Source: Acidobacteriota bacterium (GTDB lineage: Bacteria; Acidobacteriota; Blastocatellia; Pyrinomonadales; Pyrinomonadaceae). From it: a DNA stretch of 64,000 nt. This document shows positions 8,734-19,162 of this stretch, piece after piece. The notes under the pieces were generated by a model. The model worked only from the letters and a program-made list of their open reading frames with translations. It did not search any database and had not been told where the DNA came from. The stretch lies in assembly GCA_020199835.1 (NCBI GenBank), contig JAIVJV010000007.1:1-64000 (forward strand), written 5' to 3'. A program made the position numbers and the translations under genes. Each line of letters opens with the position of its first letter. The stretch's first letter is position 1.

Positions 8734-9240
8734 ATGAGACAACCCAAGCAACGCATTCCCGCGCAGGGACTCGACCTGAAAGATCAGGTAATCTCCATCA
8801 ATCGCGTCACCAAGGTCGTCAAAGGCGGCAAAAACCTTTCGTTCGCCGCGCTCGTAGTGGTGGGTGACGAAGGTGGGCACGTCGGTTTCGGCACGGGCAA
8901 GGCTCGCGAAGTTCCCCTCGCGATCAAAAAAGGCATCGAGTCAGCCAAGAAGAACCTGATTCGCGTGCCGTTGATCGATCACACGCTGCCGCACCAACTG
9001 ATTGGTAAGTACGGAGCCGGCCGCGTGCTCGTGAAACCGGCGTCGGAAGGAACGGGCGTGATTGCGGGCGGCGCAGTGCGTGCGGTGATGCAGGCGGTTG
9101 GCGTGCGAGACGTGCGTACGAAGGTGTTGGGATCGACTAATCCGCACAACGTCGTGCGGGCTACGTTCGACGCGCTGCTGCGGATGAAGGATCCGATGGA
9201 ACTGGCGCGCTTGCGTGGCAAGCAAGTCGAGGAGATGTAA
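8734..9240 (+). CDS. rpsE: 30S ribosomal protein S5
   Basis: S5 (168 residues) controls decoding accuracy with S4. The N-terminal double-stranded RNA-binding domain has [20 protein letters not shown] and [20 protein letters not shown]. The C-terminal domain has [20 protein letters not shown] and [20 protein letters not shown]. Length and order are standard. A GGAGAG ribosome-binding site for rpmD directly follows its stop codon. Confidence 0.98.
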   Translation: MRQPKQRIPAQGLDLKDQVISINRVTKVVKGGKNLSFAALVVVGDEGGHVGFGTGKAREVPLAIKKGIESAKKNLIRVPLIDHTLPHQLIGKYGAGRVLVKPASEGTGVIAGGAVRAVMQAVGVRDVRTKVLGSTNPHNVVRATFDALLRMKDPMELARLRGKQVEEM

Positions 9241-9248
9241 GGAGAGTT

Positions 9249-9455
9249 ATGCCACGCAGAGAAAACAACGACGGCAACTCGCAGAAGATTCGTATCCAGT
9301 ACTACCGGAGCTTTATCGCTGCACCGGAAAAACACAAGACCATCGTGCGCAGTCTGGGCTTGCGGAAACTTAACCAGGTCGTCGAGCGCCCCGACACGGA
9401 AGCAATGCGCGGCGCGGTCGCGAAAGTGCCGCACTTGTTGCGCATAGTGGAGTAA
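9249..9455 (+). CDS. rpmD: 50S ribosomal protein L30
   Basis: The 68-residue L30 has the family core [40 protein letters not shown] and [10 protein letters not shown]. It is slightly longer at the N-terminus ([13 protein letters not shown]) than the usual 58-60 residues. The position between rpsE and rplO is the conserved one. Confidence 0.96.
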   Translation: MPRRENNDGNSQKIRIQYYRSFIAAPEKHKTIVRSLGLRKLNQVVERPDTEAMRGAVAKVPHLLRIVE

Positions 9456-9460
9456 AAATA

Positions 9461-9934
9461 ATGGCGATTAGTCTTAACACACTGAAACCAGCCAAGGGCT
9501 CGACGCACAAAAAGAAACGCGTTGGACGCGGACCGGGATCCGGTTTGGGCAAAACCGCGGGTCGTGGTGAGAAGGGGCAAAAATCCCGTTCGGGTTACTC
9601 GCGCAAGATCGGTTTTGAAGGCGGTCAGATGCCGCTGCATCGCCGTCTGCCGAAACGCGGCTTCACCAACATCTTCAAGAAGCGCTGGCTCGAGGTCAGC
9701 CTCGCCTCTTTGGAACAGCACTTCAACGCCGACGAAGAGATCACGCCCGAGGTGTTGCACACGCGCGGCTTGATCAAGAAAGCGAAACATGATGTGGTCG
9801 TGCTCGGAAACGGTGAGATTTCCAAGCCGCTTCGTATTTCAGCGCACCGGTTTACGAAGAGTGCTCGTGAGAAGATCGAGAAGGCTGGTGGCGCGGTAGT
9901 CGAGCTTGGCGCACCGGCTAACGCGGAAGGTTAG
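9461..9934 (+). CDS. rplO: 50S ribosomal protein L15
   Basis: L15 (157 residues) is a late-assembly protein. The Gly/Arg-rich N-terminus [20 protein letters not shown] and [20 protein letters not shown] are diagnostic, with the globular C-terminal domain ending [16 protein letters not shown]. The start is 5 bases after rpmD. A 69-base GC-rich spacer ending in GGGAGG leads to secY. Confidence 0.98.
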   Translation: MAISLNTLKPAKGSTHKKKRVGRGPGSGLGKTAGRGEKGQKSRSGYSRKIGFEGGQMPLHRRLPKRGFTNIFKKRWLEVSLASLEQHFNADEEITPEVLHTRGLIKKAKHDVVVLGNGEISKPLRISAHRFTKSAREKIEKAGGAVVELGAPANAEG

Positions 9935-10003
9935 TAGCCACTCCGAACCGGCTCGGCCGCCGAATGTGAGGCGGTGGCTCTGCCCCGCCGCGGGAGGTAA
10001 GTA

Positions 10004-11425
10004 ATGGAAAAGTTTCTAGCCGCCGTTCGCAATATGTTTAATGTGCCGGATTTACGCCGGCGCATTTTCTTTACGCTCGGCCTGCTCGCCGTCTATCGTT
10101 TCGGCGCGCACGTCGGCGCTCCAGGCATCAACAAACCGCGTCTCGAGGAAGTCTGGCGCGACGTCGCGGGCACCTTGCTCGGCGTACTCGATCTCTTCTC
10201 CGGCGGAAACTTTCGCACCATCTCGGTCTTCGCTCTCGGCGTGACGCCTTACATCACGGCGTCAATCATTCTCCAGCTCATGACTGTTGTCTCGCCGCAA
10301 CTCAAGAAGTTGCAGGAAGAAGGCGAGATGGGCCGGCAGAAGATCAATCAGTGGACTCGTTACCTGACAGTCGGTTTGGCCATGGTGCAGACGTGGTTCG
10401 TGGCCCACTGGCTACAGGTTAACGGTGTCGGCGCGCCGACTTGGGGATTCTTGTTCAGCACGATGCTGACGCTCACCACCGGAACGATGTTCGTCATGTG
10501 GCTGGGCGAGCAGATCACCGAGCGTGGTATCGGCAACGGCATCTCGTTACTGATCTTCGCGGGTATTGTAATCGGTTTGCCGAGCGGCGCTCAGCAGGTA
10601 CTGGAGAAGGTTCGCGGCGGCGACACGATGGAAGTGCTTGGTGTAATCGCTCTCGTTGCGGCACTGATCGCCATCATCGCGTTCATCGTCTTTGTCGAAT
10701 CGGCGCGACGCAAGATTCCTGTGAGCTATGCGAAACGGCACGTCGGTCGGCAGCTCGTGGGCGGACAGCAAACAACCATGCCGCTGAAGATCAACATGGG
10801 CGGCGTGATCCCGGTGATCTTTGCCTCGTCAGTGTTGTCGATGCCGCAGAGTCTGTTCGCTGCATTTCCGCCCGACCCAAGCGCGGTGAATACGACTACC
10901 TGGGGCAAGATCTGGAGTTTCTTCCAGACGTTCCATGCGAGCGATCCGTACTACGAGTTGATCTTTCTCTCGTTGATCATCTTCTTCACGTTCTTCTACG
11001 TCTCGATCGTTTTCAACGTGGAAGAAGTGGCGGACAACCTGCGCAAGCACGGTGGTTTCATGCCGGGCATTCGACCGGGACGCGCGACCGCCGAGCACTT
11101 GAATTCGATTCTGACGCGGTTGACGACGGTCGGCGCGATCTATCTCGCGCTCGTCGCGTTTGTGCCGCAGTTCATGTTGAGCGGATTCAAAGTTGCCCGG
11201 TTGCCGTGGATCGGCACGGCGCTCGACCAGTTTGTCAGCACAACGCCCGGGTTGTCGTGGATACCCAATGGGATGGGTTATCAGTTTTACTTCGGTGGAA
11301 CCTCGCTGCTAATTCTCGTCGGTGTTGCAATGGACACCGTAGCCCAAATCGAGGCGCAACTCGTCATGCGCAACTACGAAGGCTTCCTCGGCGGAGGCGG
11401 ACGCTTGCGCGGCCGGCGAGCCTGA
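10004..11425 (+). CDS. secY: Protein translocase subunit SecY
   Basis: SecY (473 residues) is the ten-helix channel of the Sec translocon in the inner membrane. [20 protein letters not shown] near the start, [40 protein letters not shown] and the [16 protein letters not shown] segment are conserved signatures. It is longer than E. coli SecY (443), mainly in periplasmic loops. GGGAGGTAAGTA is a good ribosome-binding site. adk follows after 7 bases. Confidence 0.98.
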   Translation: MEKFLAAVRNMFNVPDLRRRIFFTLGLLAVYRFGAHVGAPGINKPRLEEVWRDVAGTLLGVLDLFSGGNFRTISVFALGVTPYITASIILQLMTVVSPQLKKLQEEGEMGRQKINQWTRYLTVGLAMVQTWFVAHWLQVNGVGAPTWGFLFSTMLTLTTGTMFVMWLGEQITERGIGNGISLLIFAGIVIGLPSGAQQVLEKVRGGDTMEVLGVIALVAALIAIIAFIVFVESARRKIPVSYAKRHVGRQLVGGQQTTMPLKINMGGVIPVIFASSVLSMPQSLFAAFPPDPSAVNTTTWGKIWSFFQTFHASDPYYELIFLSLIIFFTFFYVSIVFNVEEVADNLRKHGGFMPGIRPGRATAEHLNSILTRLTTVGAIYLALVAFVPQFMLSGFKVARLPWIGTALDQFVSTTPGLSWIPNGMGYQFYFGGTSLLILVGVAMDTVAQIEAQLVMRNYEGFLGGGGRLRGRRA

Positions 11426-11432
11426 TCCGTTT

Positions 11433-12080
11433 ATGGCGAAAATCATTGTGCTGATGGGTGCGCCTGGTGCCGGAAAAGGTACGCAGGCGCGCTTGCTTCA
11501 AGAGCGTTTGCATCTGCCGCAGATCTCTACGGGCGACATCTTTCGCTCGCTGAAGCATTCGCAAACTCCATTGGCGCAGGAAGTTAGAGATATTATGACG
11601 CGGGGCCACCTGGTTCCCGATGAGTTGACAATCCGTCTGGTTAAAGAGCGGACGGCACAGGACGACTGCAAAGACGGTTACATCCTCGATGGATTTCCGC
11701 GCACGCCTGCGCAGGCGCGCAGTCTCGAACAACTCGCTGAAGAGCAGCAGAATACAATCGTGGCGGTGCTGATCGACGTACCACTCGAGTTGCTCGAGAA
11801 GCGGATGACCGGACGGCGTAACTGTCCGGTTTGCAATGAAATCTACAACATCTATTTCAAGCCGCCGCGCAACGACAACGTTTGCGATCTGCATCCCGAT
11901 GCAGAACTCGTGCAGCGCGCGGATGACAATTCGGAAACGGTGCGAGCGCGGCTCGCGACTTACGAGCAGCAGACGCGACCGCTGATCGAGTTTTACGAGA
12001 CGGCGGGATTGTTGCGGACGGTTGACGGAACGCGCGATCCGGAGGTTATTTATCAGGACATCGAGCGGAACGTTAAATGA
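11433..12080 (+). CDS. adk: Adenylate kinase, zinc-LID type
   Basis: Adk (215 residues) interconverts ATP, AMP and ADP in the cytosol. The P-loop [10 protein letters not shown] covers residues 9-18, the AMP-binding STGDIFR segment follows, and [11 protein letters not shown] is at 81-91. The long LID domain carries C131, C134 and C151 with H154/D156, consistent with a structural zinc site. Its stop overlaps the map start (ATGA), indicating translational coupling; secY-adk-map is a common order. Confidence 0.97.
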   Translation: MAKIIVLMGAPGAGKGTQARLLQERLHLPQISTGDIFRSLKHSQTPLAQEVRDIMTRGHLVPDELTIRLVKERTAQDDCKDGYILDGFPRTPAQARSLEQLAEEQQNTIVAVLIDVPLELLEKRMTGRRNCPVCNEIYNIYFKPPRNDNVCDLHPDAELVQRADDNSETVRARLATYEQQTRPLIEFYETAGLLRTVDGTRDPEVIYQDIERNVK

Positions 12081-12847
12081 TTATCGGGAAGTCAAAACGG
12101 GAATTGGACAAGATGCGGGCGTCGGGCCGGCTGGTGGGCCAGGTGTTAGCGCATCTGCGCACGCTCGTGGAGCCGGGTATCACCACGATGGAGGTGGACC
12201 GCGCCGCGGAAAAGATGATTCGAGACGCGGGCGCGCTTCCGACGTTCAAAGGATATAACGGTTTTCCTTATTCGATCTGCGCTTCGGTTAACGAGCAGAT
12301 CGTGCACGGGTTTCCGTCGAATTATAAGTTGAAGGACGGCGATATTTTTTCGATCGACGTTGGTGTCACCCTCGAAGGTTTTGTTGGTGACACGGCGACG
12401 ACGGTGCCGGTCGGGAAGGTGAGTGAGGATCGGTTGAAGTTGATCCGCGTCACGCAGGAGTGTCTCGAGCGGGCGATCGAGCAGTGCCGGCCCGGAAAGC
12501 ATCTCGGCGACATCGGTTGGGCGGTGCAGGAACACGCGGAAGCAAACGGTTATTCGGTGGTCCGCGATTACGTCGGGCACGGGATCGGGCGGCGGATGCA
12601 CGAGGATCCGCAGATCCCGAACTACGGCCGGCCGGGGTTAGGGCCGAAGATCAAGAGCGGGTACGTGTTTGCGGTCGAGCCGATGGTGAATCTGGGCACG
12701 CATCACACGAAGGTCCTGTCCGATGGCTGGACCGTGATCACGATGGACGGCCAGCCGAGCGCACACGTCGAACACACCATTGCCATCACGGACGACGGCC
12801 CGGAAGTTCTGACTTTGGTGCGTGAGGCGTCCGCGGTGCCGGCCTAA
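12077..12847 (+). CDS. map: Methionine aminopeptidase, type I
   Basis: MetAP (256 residues) removes the initiator Met from nascent proteins. The metal ligands are visible in order: Asp in FSIDVGV, Asp in GDTATT, His in [12 protein letters not shown], Glu in FAVEPM and Glu in VEHTIAI. It starts with [20 protein letters not shown]. The ATG overlaps the adk stop by 4 bases. The stop codon is the first element of a structured intergenic sequence that precedes the infA promoter. Confidence 0.97.
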   Translation: MIIGKSKRELDKMRASGRLVGQVLAHLRTLVEPGITTMEVDRAAEKMIRDAGALPTFKGYNGFPYSICASVNEQIVHGFPSNYKLKDGDIFSIDVGVTLEGFVGDTATTVPVGKVSEDRLKLIRVTQECLERAIEQCRPGKHLGDIGWAVQEHAEANGYSVVRDYVGHGIGRRMHEDPQIPNYGRPGLGPKIKSGYVFAVEPMVNLGTHHTKVLSDGWTVITMDGQPSAHVEHTIAITDDGPEVLTLVREASAVPA

Positions 12848-12956
12848 CGCCAACGGCGTTCGCGAATTTCAGCCGAAGGTTGGCACAACCCTGGGGCTAG
12901 AGCCCGAAACGCACATCAACGCTGACAGCGTTGGCTCACCATCGCTTGGCAGGGTT
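12846..12956 (+). repeat. Structured intergenic element between map and infA
   Basis: Two small hairpins share the AACGC/GCGTT theme: AACGCC-AAC-GGCGTT at 12846-12860 and CAACGCT-GAC-AGCGTTG at 12917-12933. A longer pair, AACCCTG (12887-12893) with CAGGGTT (12950-12956), encloses the second. The right end lies in the infA promoter. The layout resembles small dispersed palindromic elements, but a second copy is not seen in this window. Confidence 0.5.
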
Positions 12957-12974
12957 AGAGTCGCGTGCTATTAT
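12946..12974 (+). promoter_or_regulatory. Sigma-70-type promoter for the infA-rplQ operon
   Basis: TTGGCA and TATTAT are separated by exactly 17 bases, each hexamer one mismatch from consensus. The expected transcript start is near 12981, leaving a leader of about 35 bases before infA. It gives the second half of the ribosomal cluster its own transcription start. Confidence 0.75.
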
Positions 12975-13015
12975 TCGCAGTTTGTCGGCAGCGTCACAAC
13001 TTCAATCAGAAGGAT

Positions 13016-13237
13016 ATGGCGAAGGAAGAAGCGATAGAAGTTATGGCCAAGGTCCTGGAGACTTTGCCTAACGCTATGTTTCGGGTTGAGTTGGAAGAGA
13101 GTCAGCATCAGGTGCTGGCACATATTTCAGGGAAGATGCGTAAGCACTTTATTCGCATTCTCCCGGGTGACAGGGTGTTGGTCGAGCTTTCGCCTTACGA
13201 TCTCAACCGCGGCCGCATCACTTATAGATACAAATAG
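13016..13237 (+). CDS. infA: Translation initiation factor IF-1
   Basis: IF-1 (73 residues) is a single OB-fold protein that blocks the A site during initiation. [40 protein letters not shown] and [20 protein letters not shown] match the family, and the length is standard. The ATG at 13016 follows AAGGAT. An upstream in-frame start at 12965 would lie in the promoter, so it is rejected. Confidence 0.97.
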   Translation: MAKEEAIEVMAKVLETLPNAMFRVELEESQHQVLAHISGKMRKHFIRILPGDRVLVELSPYDLNRGRITYRYK

Positions 13238-13252
13238 GTAACGAGGTACGTC

Positions 13253-13366
13253 ATGAAAGTCCGTGCGTCAGTAAAGAAGATGTGCGACAAGTGCAAAGTC
13301 ATCCACCGCAAAGGCGTGGTGCGGGTGATCTGCGACAATCCCAAACATAAACAGAGACAAGGATAG
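13253..13366 (+). CDS. rpmJ: 50S ribosomal protein L36, zinc-binding form
   Basis: A 37-codon gene encoding [20 protein letters not shown], then [17 protein letters not shown]. The Cys-x2-Cys, later Cys and His form the L36 zinc ribbon (C+ form). It occupies the standard position between infA and rpsM, with an ACGAGGTACGTC leader. It is too short for many ORF callers but unambiguous. Confidence 0.97.
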   Translation: MKVRASVKKMCDKCKVIHRKGVVRVICDNPKHKQRQG

Positions 13367-13378
13367 CGAGAAGTAAAG

Positions 13379-13762
13379 ATGGCACGTGTAGCTGGAGTAG
13401 ATCTGCCACCCAACAAGAGAGCTGAAGTCGGTCTTACTTATATCTACGGCATCGGCCGTTCGCGCTCGAGTTCGGTCCTCAAGGAAGCGGGTATCAACGT
13501 TGATACACGCGTTCGCGACTTGAGTGAAGACGAACTGAGCCGCATTCGCAGCATTCTGGAAGCACAGGGCGAGATCGAAGGCGACCTGCGCAAACGCGTT
13601 CAGATGGATATCAAGCGCTTGATGGACATCGGGTGCTATCGTGGATTGCGTCACCGCCGCTCGTTGCCGGTGCGTGGACAGCGAACGCACACCAACGCGC
13701 GCACGCGCAAAGGTCCGCGACGCGCCACCATCGCCAAGAAGAAGGCGCCCGGCAAGAAATAG
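13379..13762 (+). CDS. rpsM: 30S ribosomal protein S13
   Basis: S13 (127 residues) forms intersubunit bridges in the head. [20 protein letters not shown], the [10 protein letters not shown] helix-hairpin-helix and the C-terminal [20 protein letters not shown] block are diagnostic. Length is normal. The 93-base spacer to rpsK is filled by heptamer array 3. Confidence 0.98.
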   Translation: MARVAGVDLPPNKRAEVGLTYIYGIGRSRSSSVLKEAGINVDTRVRDLSEDELSRIRSILEAQGEIEGDLRKRVQMDIKRLMDIGCYRGLRHRRSLPVRGQRTHTNARTRKGPRRATIAKKKAPGKK

Positions 13763-13765
13763 GGG

Positions 13766-13850
13766 CATTGTTGATTTTCGATTGTTGATTGTCGATTTAC
13801 GACAAGTCGGCAGTATGAAAATCGGAAATCGAAAATCAAAAATCGGAAAT
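13766..13850 (+). repeat. Heptamer-array inverted repeat 3 (rpsM-rpsK spacer)
   Basis: The left arm is ATTGTTG ATTTTCG and then ATTGTTG ATTGTCG ATTTACG. The right arm is AAATCGG AAATCGA and then AAATCAA AAATCGG AAAT. The arms are degenerate reverse complements around a loop of about 20 bases. The right arm ends 5 bases before the rpsK ATG and no Shine-Dalgarno sequence is visible there. Confidence 0.85.
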
Positions 13851-13855
13851 GATTT

Positions 13856-14254
13856 ATGGCTAAAGCAGGCGGTAAAAAGAAGGTCTTTCGCAAGAAAGAG
13901 AAGAAGAACGTTCCCAACGGCATCGTGCACATCGCGGCCTCGTTCAACAACACGATGATCTCGATCACGGACCTCGAAGGAAACCTGATCGCGCAATCGT
14001 CCGCTGGCGCGCGTGGTTTTCGCGGGTCGCGTAAGGGAACGCCGTTCGCAGCACAACAGGCCGCGTTTGAAGCAGCCAAGAAAGCGCACGAAGCGGGAAT
14101 GCACCAATGCGAGGTGCGTGTGAAGGGCCCGGGCGGTGGCCGCGAGTCAGCGATCCGTGCGATTGCCAATGCCGGCATTCGCGTGACGACCATTCGCGAC
14201 ACGACGCCGATTCCGCACAACGGTTGCCGGCCGCCGAAACGGCGCAGAGTGTAG
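13856..14254 (+). CDS. rpsK: 30S ribosomal protein S11
   Basis: S11 (132 residues) is on the platform near the mRNA exit. Lysine-rich start, then [37 protein letters not shown] and the C-terminal [19 protein letters not shown] are family signatures. The ATG follows AAATGATTT directly after heptamer array 3, so the start lacks a normal ribosome-binding site. Confidence 0.98.
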   Translation: MAKAGGKKKVFRKKEKKNVPNGIVHIAASFNNTMISITDLEGNLIAQSSAGARGFRGSRKGTPFAAQQAAFEAAKKAHEAGMHQCEVRVKGPGGGRESAIRAIANAGIRVTTIRDTTPIPHNGCRPPKRRRV

Positions 14255-14257
14255 GTA

Positions 14258-14351
14258 TTTTTGATTGCCGATTGCCGATTGTTGATTTGAAGAGTGATGG
14301 TCATTTCGCAGTTGGCATAAAAATCGAAAATCGAAAATCAAAAATCGAAGA
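14258..14351 (+). repeat. Heptamer-array inverted repeat 4 (rpsK-rpsD spacer)
   Basis: The left arm is ATTTTTG ATTGCCG and then ATTGCCG ATTGTTG ATTTGAA. The right arm is AAATCGA AAATCGA and then AAATCAA AAATCGA. The loop begins with the same TTGAAGAG bases as copy 1, showing relatedness beyond the 7-base words. It occupies the first part of a 213-base spacer; a 116-base rpsD leader follows. Confidence 0.85.
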
Positions 14352-14467
14352 TGACTTAACCCAAAGGATGAAGGGTCCGGTGTCGCCGGAACACGACGAC
14401 ACGACCTGTAAACTTTTCCGTCTAACTTTTCACCGGCTTTAGACCGGCTTAGACTGGAGGCAAATAG
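14352..14467 (+). promoter_or_regulatory. rpsD leader, possible structured translation control region
   Basis: The leader contains TCCGG-TGTCG-CCGGA, a short hairpin, and two near-identical adjacent words, CCGGCTTTAGA and CCGGCTTAGAC. It ends in ACTGGAGGCAAATAG before a TTG start. S4 controls its own operon through leader structure in E. coli and Bacillus; whether this region does so is inference. Confidence 0.3.
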
Positions 14468-15106
14468 TTGGCTAGGTATAGAGATGCAGTGTGTCGTCTT
14501 TGCCGTCGCGAAGGCGCAAAGCTCTTTTTGAAGGGCGATCGTTGTTACAAACCCGCTTGCCCGATTGAGAAACGCGGTACCCAACCACCCGGGCAGCATG
14601 GCAACTCGATGCGACGCGGCAAGGCGCTGGTCGGCTATGGCCAGCAGTTGCGCGAGAAGCAGAAGGTTAAGCGTATCTACTTCATTCTCGAAGGCCAGTT
14701 TCGCAACTACTTCGAACGCGCTGCGCGCATGAAGGGGATTACGGGCGAGAACCTGCTGTTCCTTCTCGAGCGGCGACTCGATAACGCAGTCTATCGCGCG
14801 GGCTTCTCTACTTCCCGCCGCCAGGCCAGGCAGTTGGTCAATCACGGCCACATCCTGGTAAACGATCGCAAAGTCGATATTCCCTCTTATCAAGTGAAAC
14901 CCGGCGACCTCATCAGTGTGAAAGAACCGAGCAGGAAGAACATTCACATCGAGGGCGCGTGGCAAACAGCATCGGGTCGCGGCCGGCCTTCGTGGATTAC
15001 GGCTGACGGCGGCGATATGAGTGCGCGTGTCGCCAGCTTGCCGGTGCGCGATGACATCGACCGCCTGATCAACGAACAATTAATTGTCGAACTTTATAGC
15101 AAGTAA
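14468..15106 (+). CDS. rpsD: 30S ribosomal protein S4, zinc-binding form
   Basis: S4 (212 residues) nucleates 30S assembly. The TTG start is supported by GGAGG 9 bases upstream and by the standard N-terminus [21 protein letters not shown]9, C12, C26 and C31 form the zinc knuckle of C+ S4 proteins. The S4 RNA-binding domain has [20 protein letters not shown] and VNHGHILVN. It precedes rpoA as in the alpha operon. Confidence 0.97.
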   Translation: MARYRDAVCRLCRREGAKLFLKGDRCYKPACPIEKRGTQPPGQHGNSMRRGKALVGYGQQLREKQKVKRIYFILEGQFRNYFERAARMKGITGENLLFLLERRLDNAVYRAGFSTSRRQARQLVNHGHILVNDRKVDIPSYQVKPGDLISVKEPSRKNIHIEGAWQTASGRGRPSWITADGGDMSARVASLPVRDDIDRLINEQLIVELYSK

Positions 15107-15125
15107 TTTTAGGGACACGAACGCT

Positions 15126-16181
15126 ATGGCTATGGATCAAAATAATCTTTGGCAGGGATTTCAGATGCCGCGCCGGCTCGCGGCAGACGCGGAAACGTTG
15201 ACGGAACGCTATGGTCGTTTTTCGGCCCAGCCGTTCGAACGGGGCTTTGGCACCACCGTCGGTAATTCACTTCGTCGCGCGCTGCTCTCGTCAATCGAGG
15301 GTGCGGCGATCACGGCAGTGAAGATCGAAGGCGTGGAGCACGAGTTCTCGTCGATCAAGGGCGTGGTCGAAGACGCCACGGACGTGATCCTGAATTTGAA
15401 GCAGGTTCCCTTCAAGCTGCACAGCAGCGAGCCGAAGACGCTCAGAATTAACAAGGAAGACGCGGGCGAAGTCACCGCCGCAGATATCGAAGCGGATGGC
15501 GACGTCGAGATTCTCGATCCGACCGTGCACATCGCCACTGTCAGTGACGGTGGATCTTTGCGCGTCGAAATGCGCTTGAAGCGTGGCCGCGGCTACGTCT
15601 CCGCCGACCGTAACTTCGACGAAGATCTCTCGCTCGGTTACATTCCGATCGACTCGGTCCATACGCCGGTCAAGAAAGTGAATTACAACGTCGAAGCCGC
15701 GCGTCTGGGCCAGAACACGGAGTTTGACAAACTGACCATTGAGGTTTGGACGGACGGCTCCGTTAAACCTGAAGATTCGATCGGTCTCGCAGCTAAGTTG
15801 ATCAAGGACCACATGTCAATCTTCATCAACTTTGAGGAAGACACCGACGACTACGCGTACACCAAGATGGAGCGTCCGCCGCTGCCGCGCAACGACCAGT
15901 TGGATCGCTCAGTCGACGAGTTGGAGCTTTCGGTCCGTTCTTACAACTGTTTGAAGAATGCCGACATCCGCACCATCCGTGACCTGGTCCAACGCACCGA
16001 ACGCGAGATGCTCGCCACCAAGAACTTCGGCAAAAAGTCGTTGAACGAGATCAAAGAGATCCTCAACGGCATGGGCCTCGACTTCGGAATGGAATTTGAC
16101 GAACAAGGTAATCCGATACCCGGTACCGGCGGTCGCGACGGCGCGGATCTTTCGGATTTCGACGGTGATGAGGAACAGTAA
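15126..16181 (+). CDS. rpoA: DNA-directed RNA polymerase subunit alpha
   Basis: RpoA (351 residues) starts RNA polymerase assembly. The N-terminal domain contains [20 protein letters not shown] and [20 protein letters not shown]. The C-terminal domain has two helix-hairpin-helix motifs, [20 protein letters not shown] and [20 protein letters not shown], used for UP-element and activator contact. ATG 15126 is chosen over an upstream start inside the end of rpsD. Length is slightly above E. coli (329) owing to an acidic tail. Confidence 0.98.
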   Translation: MAMDQNNLWQGFQMPRRLAADAETLTERYGRFSAQPFERGFGTTVGNSLRRALLSSIEGAAITAVKIEGVEHEFSSIKGVVEDATDVILNLKQVPFKLHSSEPKTLRINKEDAGEVTAADIEADGDVEILDPTVHIATVSDGGSLRVEMRLKRGRGYVSADRNFDEDLSLGYIPIDSVHTPVKKVNYNVEAARLGQNTEFDKLTIEVWTDGSVKPEDSIGLAAKLIKDHMSIFINFEEDTDDYAYTKMERPPLPRNDQLDRSVDELELSVRSYNCLKNADIRTIRDLVQRTEREMLATKNFGKKSLNEIKEILNGMGLDFGMEFDEQGNPIPGTGGRDGADLSDFDGDEEQ

Positions 16182-16187
16182 GGCGTC

Positions 16188-16772
16188 ATGCGACACTTAA
16201 AGGCACATCGCAAACTCGGCCGGACCAGCGAACATCGCACTTCGATGTTGCGCAATCTGGCGACTTCATTGATCAACTCCCGGGAAGAGCGCATCGTCAC
16301 CACGTTGCCGAAAGCGAAGGAACTGCGGCCCTTCGTCGAACGCGCCATCACGTTGTCGCGCCGCGCGCGCAATTTGTCCGACGACGATGCTCAGGCGCTG
16401 CACCTGCGCCGGCAGGCTGCCGGTTTCTTTCATGCGGGCAACACGTCAGTGGCTTCCCTGACGGGCAAACGCGGACAGCTCCGTCCGCCACGAACCGCGG
16501 GTGTTGCGGCACTGCGCCGTCTGTTCACCGAACTCGGCGAGCGCTACAAGGATCGGCCGGGTGGTTACACGCGCATCCTGAAACTCGGGCATCGCGCCGG
16601 CGACGCGTCTGAGCTTGCGATTATCGAACTCGTCGATAACCCGCGCGAGATCGAGGCTGCGGAAGCGGCGAAGAAACGTACCAAGGCTGCAAGTTCGAAA
16701 AAGAAAGCCTCCAAAAAAGCAGCTAAAACCGAACCCACAGAAGAGACAGAAAGCACAGATCAGTCTGAGTAG
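16188..16772 (+). CDS. rplQ: 50S ribosomal protein L17 with Lys-rich tail
   Basis: L17 lies near the tunnel exit. The start MRHLKAHRKLGRTSEHRTSM, LRNLATSLINSREERIVTT and GGYTRILKLGHRAGDASELA identify it. The core ends near residue 150; the remaining 40 or so residues (KKRTKAASSKKKASKKAAKT and an acidic end) extend it to 194, compared with about 120-130 in many bacteria. It is the last ribosomal gene of the cluster; accB follows after 22 bases. Confidence 0.96.
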   Translation: MRHLKAHRKLGRTSEHRTSMLRNLATSLINSREERIVTTLPKAKELRPFVERAITLSRRARNLSDDDAQALHLRRQAAGFFHAGNTSVASLTGKRGQLRPPRTAGVAALRRLFTELGERYKDRPGGYTRILKLGHRAGDASELAIIELVDNPREIEAAEAAKKRTKAASSKKKASKKAAKTEPTEETESTDQSE

Positions 16773-16794
16773 TCTGTGGCCGGCTTGAGAACGA

Positions 16795-17346
16795 ATGGCT
16801 GCACGCAAAGAACAGAGCGAACCACCAGCAAAAGCTTCCGTCAACATGGAAGAGCTACGCGAGCTGATCGCGTTGCTGCGTGAAAACGGTTTGGCGGAGC
16901 TCGAGCTCGAGCGCGAAGACTTTCGCGTTCGTTTGCGTCGTGAGGGGGTCGCGCCCTCCGGCGATCACTCGCAACACATGGTCGCTCCGCCGTCAGCGCC
17001 GGTATCCCTGCCGGATATGGCGCCGGCAACTGCGGCACCATCCACCGCGGCCCAAGCGCCCACGAATTCAGGCGCTCAAGGTGCAAGCGCGACCTCTACA
17101 GACCAGGACTTACACATTATCCAGTCCCCGATTGTCGGAACGTTCTATCGCTCGCCCTCGCCGACGGCTGAACCGTTCGTGAAGATCGGCAGCAACGTTG
17201 AGGCAGCCTCGGTCGTGTGCATTATCGAAGCCATGAAACTCATGAATGAGATTCAGGCGGAGGCGAGTGGCGAAGTCGTGAAGATTTATGTTGAAAACGG
17301 CCAGCCCGTTGAGTACGGCCAACCGTTGTTCGGCATAAGAAGTTAA
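16795..17346 (+). CDS. accB: Biotin carboxyl carrier protein of acetyl-CoA carboxylase
   Basis: BCCP (183 residues) carries biotin between the carboxylase and carboxyltransferase of acetyl-CoA carboxylase, the first step of fatty acid synthesis. After an N-terminal helical region there is a Pro/Ala/Thr-rich linker (about 70-105). The biotinyl domain follows, with EAMKLMNEI and the modified Lys at residue 148. Placement directly after rplQ is unusual, although accB-accC pairing is common. Confidence 0.97.
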   Translation: MAARKEQSEPPAKASVNMEELRELIALLRENGLAELELEREDFRVRLRREGVAPSGDHSQHMVAPPSAPVSLPDMAPATAAPSTAAQAPTNSGAQGASATSTDQDLHIIQSPIVGTFYRSPSPTAEPFVKIGSNVEAASVVCIIEAMKLMNEIQAEASGEVVKIYVENGQPVEYGQPLFGIRS

Positions 17347-17372
17347 CAAACGTAGAGGCGTTTTCCCGGAGT

Positions 17373-17401
17373 GCGGTGACCTGTTCACCGCTTTCTTATT
17401 T
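17373..17401 (+). terminator. Hairpin with T-rich tail between accB and accC
   Basis: GCGGTGA (17373-17379) and TCACCGC (17385-17391) form a perfect 7-bp stem with a CCTGT loop, followed by TTTCTTATTTA. It ends 2 bases before the accC ATG and leaves no Shine-Dalgarno sequence. It could be a partial terminator or attenuator, or it could gate accC translation. Confidence 0.5.
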
Positions 17402-17402
17402 A

Positions 17403-18794
<1,392 letters not shown>

Positions 18795-18809
18795 TGGCTG
18801 CTGGCGAGG

Positions 18810-18838
18810 TTGAGGTTTTCCTGAGGGTTCCCTATAAT
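18810..18838 (+). promoter_or_regulatory. Sigma-70-type promoter for rplU-rpmA-obg
   Basis: TTGAGG and a perfect TATAAT are separated by 17 bases, starting 16 bases after the accC stop. The predicted transcript start near 18845 leaves a 40-base leader with AGAGGTAAAGAGAG before rplU. Confidence 0.8.
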
Positions 18839-18885
18839 ATCCGACTTTTCTATGACGACGATGCTCGTCTGAGAGGTAAAGAGAG

Positions 18886-19158
18886 ATGTCACACGCGATT
18901 ATCAGAGCCGGCGGTAAACAGTTTCTGGTCAAAGAGGGACAGACGATTCGTGTCCCCTCGATGGAGGCCGACGCCGGGAGTTCGATTGAGCTCGAAACGT
19001 TGTTAACGGCCGGTGAGAATGCCGCCAAGGCCACGGTCGTTTCGCACGGCAAGGATCAGAAGATCGTCGTCTTCAAGAAGAAACGCCGCAAACAGTACAA
19101 GCGCACGCGCGGGCATCGGCAGGGTTACACGGAGCTGAAGATCGATTCGGTTGGTTAA
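18886..19158 (+). CDS. rplU: 50S ribosomal protein L21, shortened
   Basis: L21 has the family start AIIRAGGKQFLVKEGQTIRV and the conserved C-terminal RRKQYKRTRGHRQGYTELKI. It is only 90 residues, compared with 101-104 in most bacteria. Against the remembered E. coli sequence, about 12 residues are missing after LLTAGEN, where other L21 proteins have a KIGxPxVxGAxV-type strand-loop. The frame is intact on both sides, so this looks like a genuine in-frame shortening. GAGGTAAAGAGAG is the ribosome-binding region. Confidence 0.93.
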   Translation: MSHAIIRAGGKQFLVKEGQTIRVPSMEADAGSSIELETLLTAGENAAKATVVSHGKDQKIVVFKKKRRKQYKRTRGHRQGYTELKIDSVG

Positions 19159-19162
19159 TTAG

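Noticed and set aside
10441..11454. Plus-strand frame of 337 codons overlapping secY and adk.
   Set aside because: It is in another frame of secY, Arg/His-rich and without family motifs, while the secY product is fully conserved.
463..14351. Heptamer arrays as a CRISPR array.
   Set aside because: Units are 7 bases, degenerate and without spacers; no cas genes are seen.
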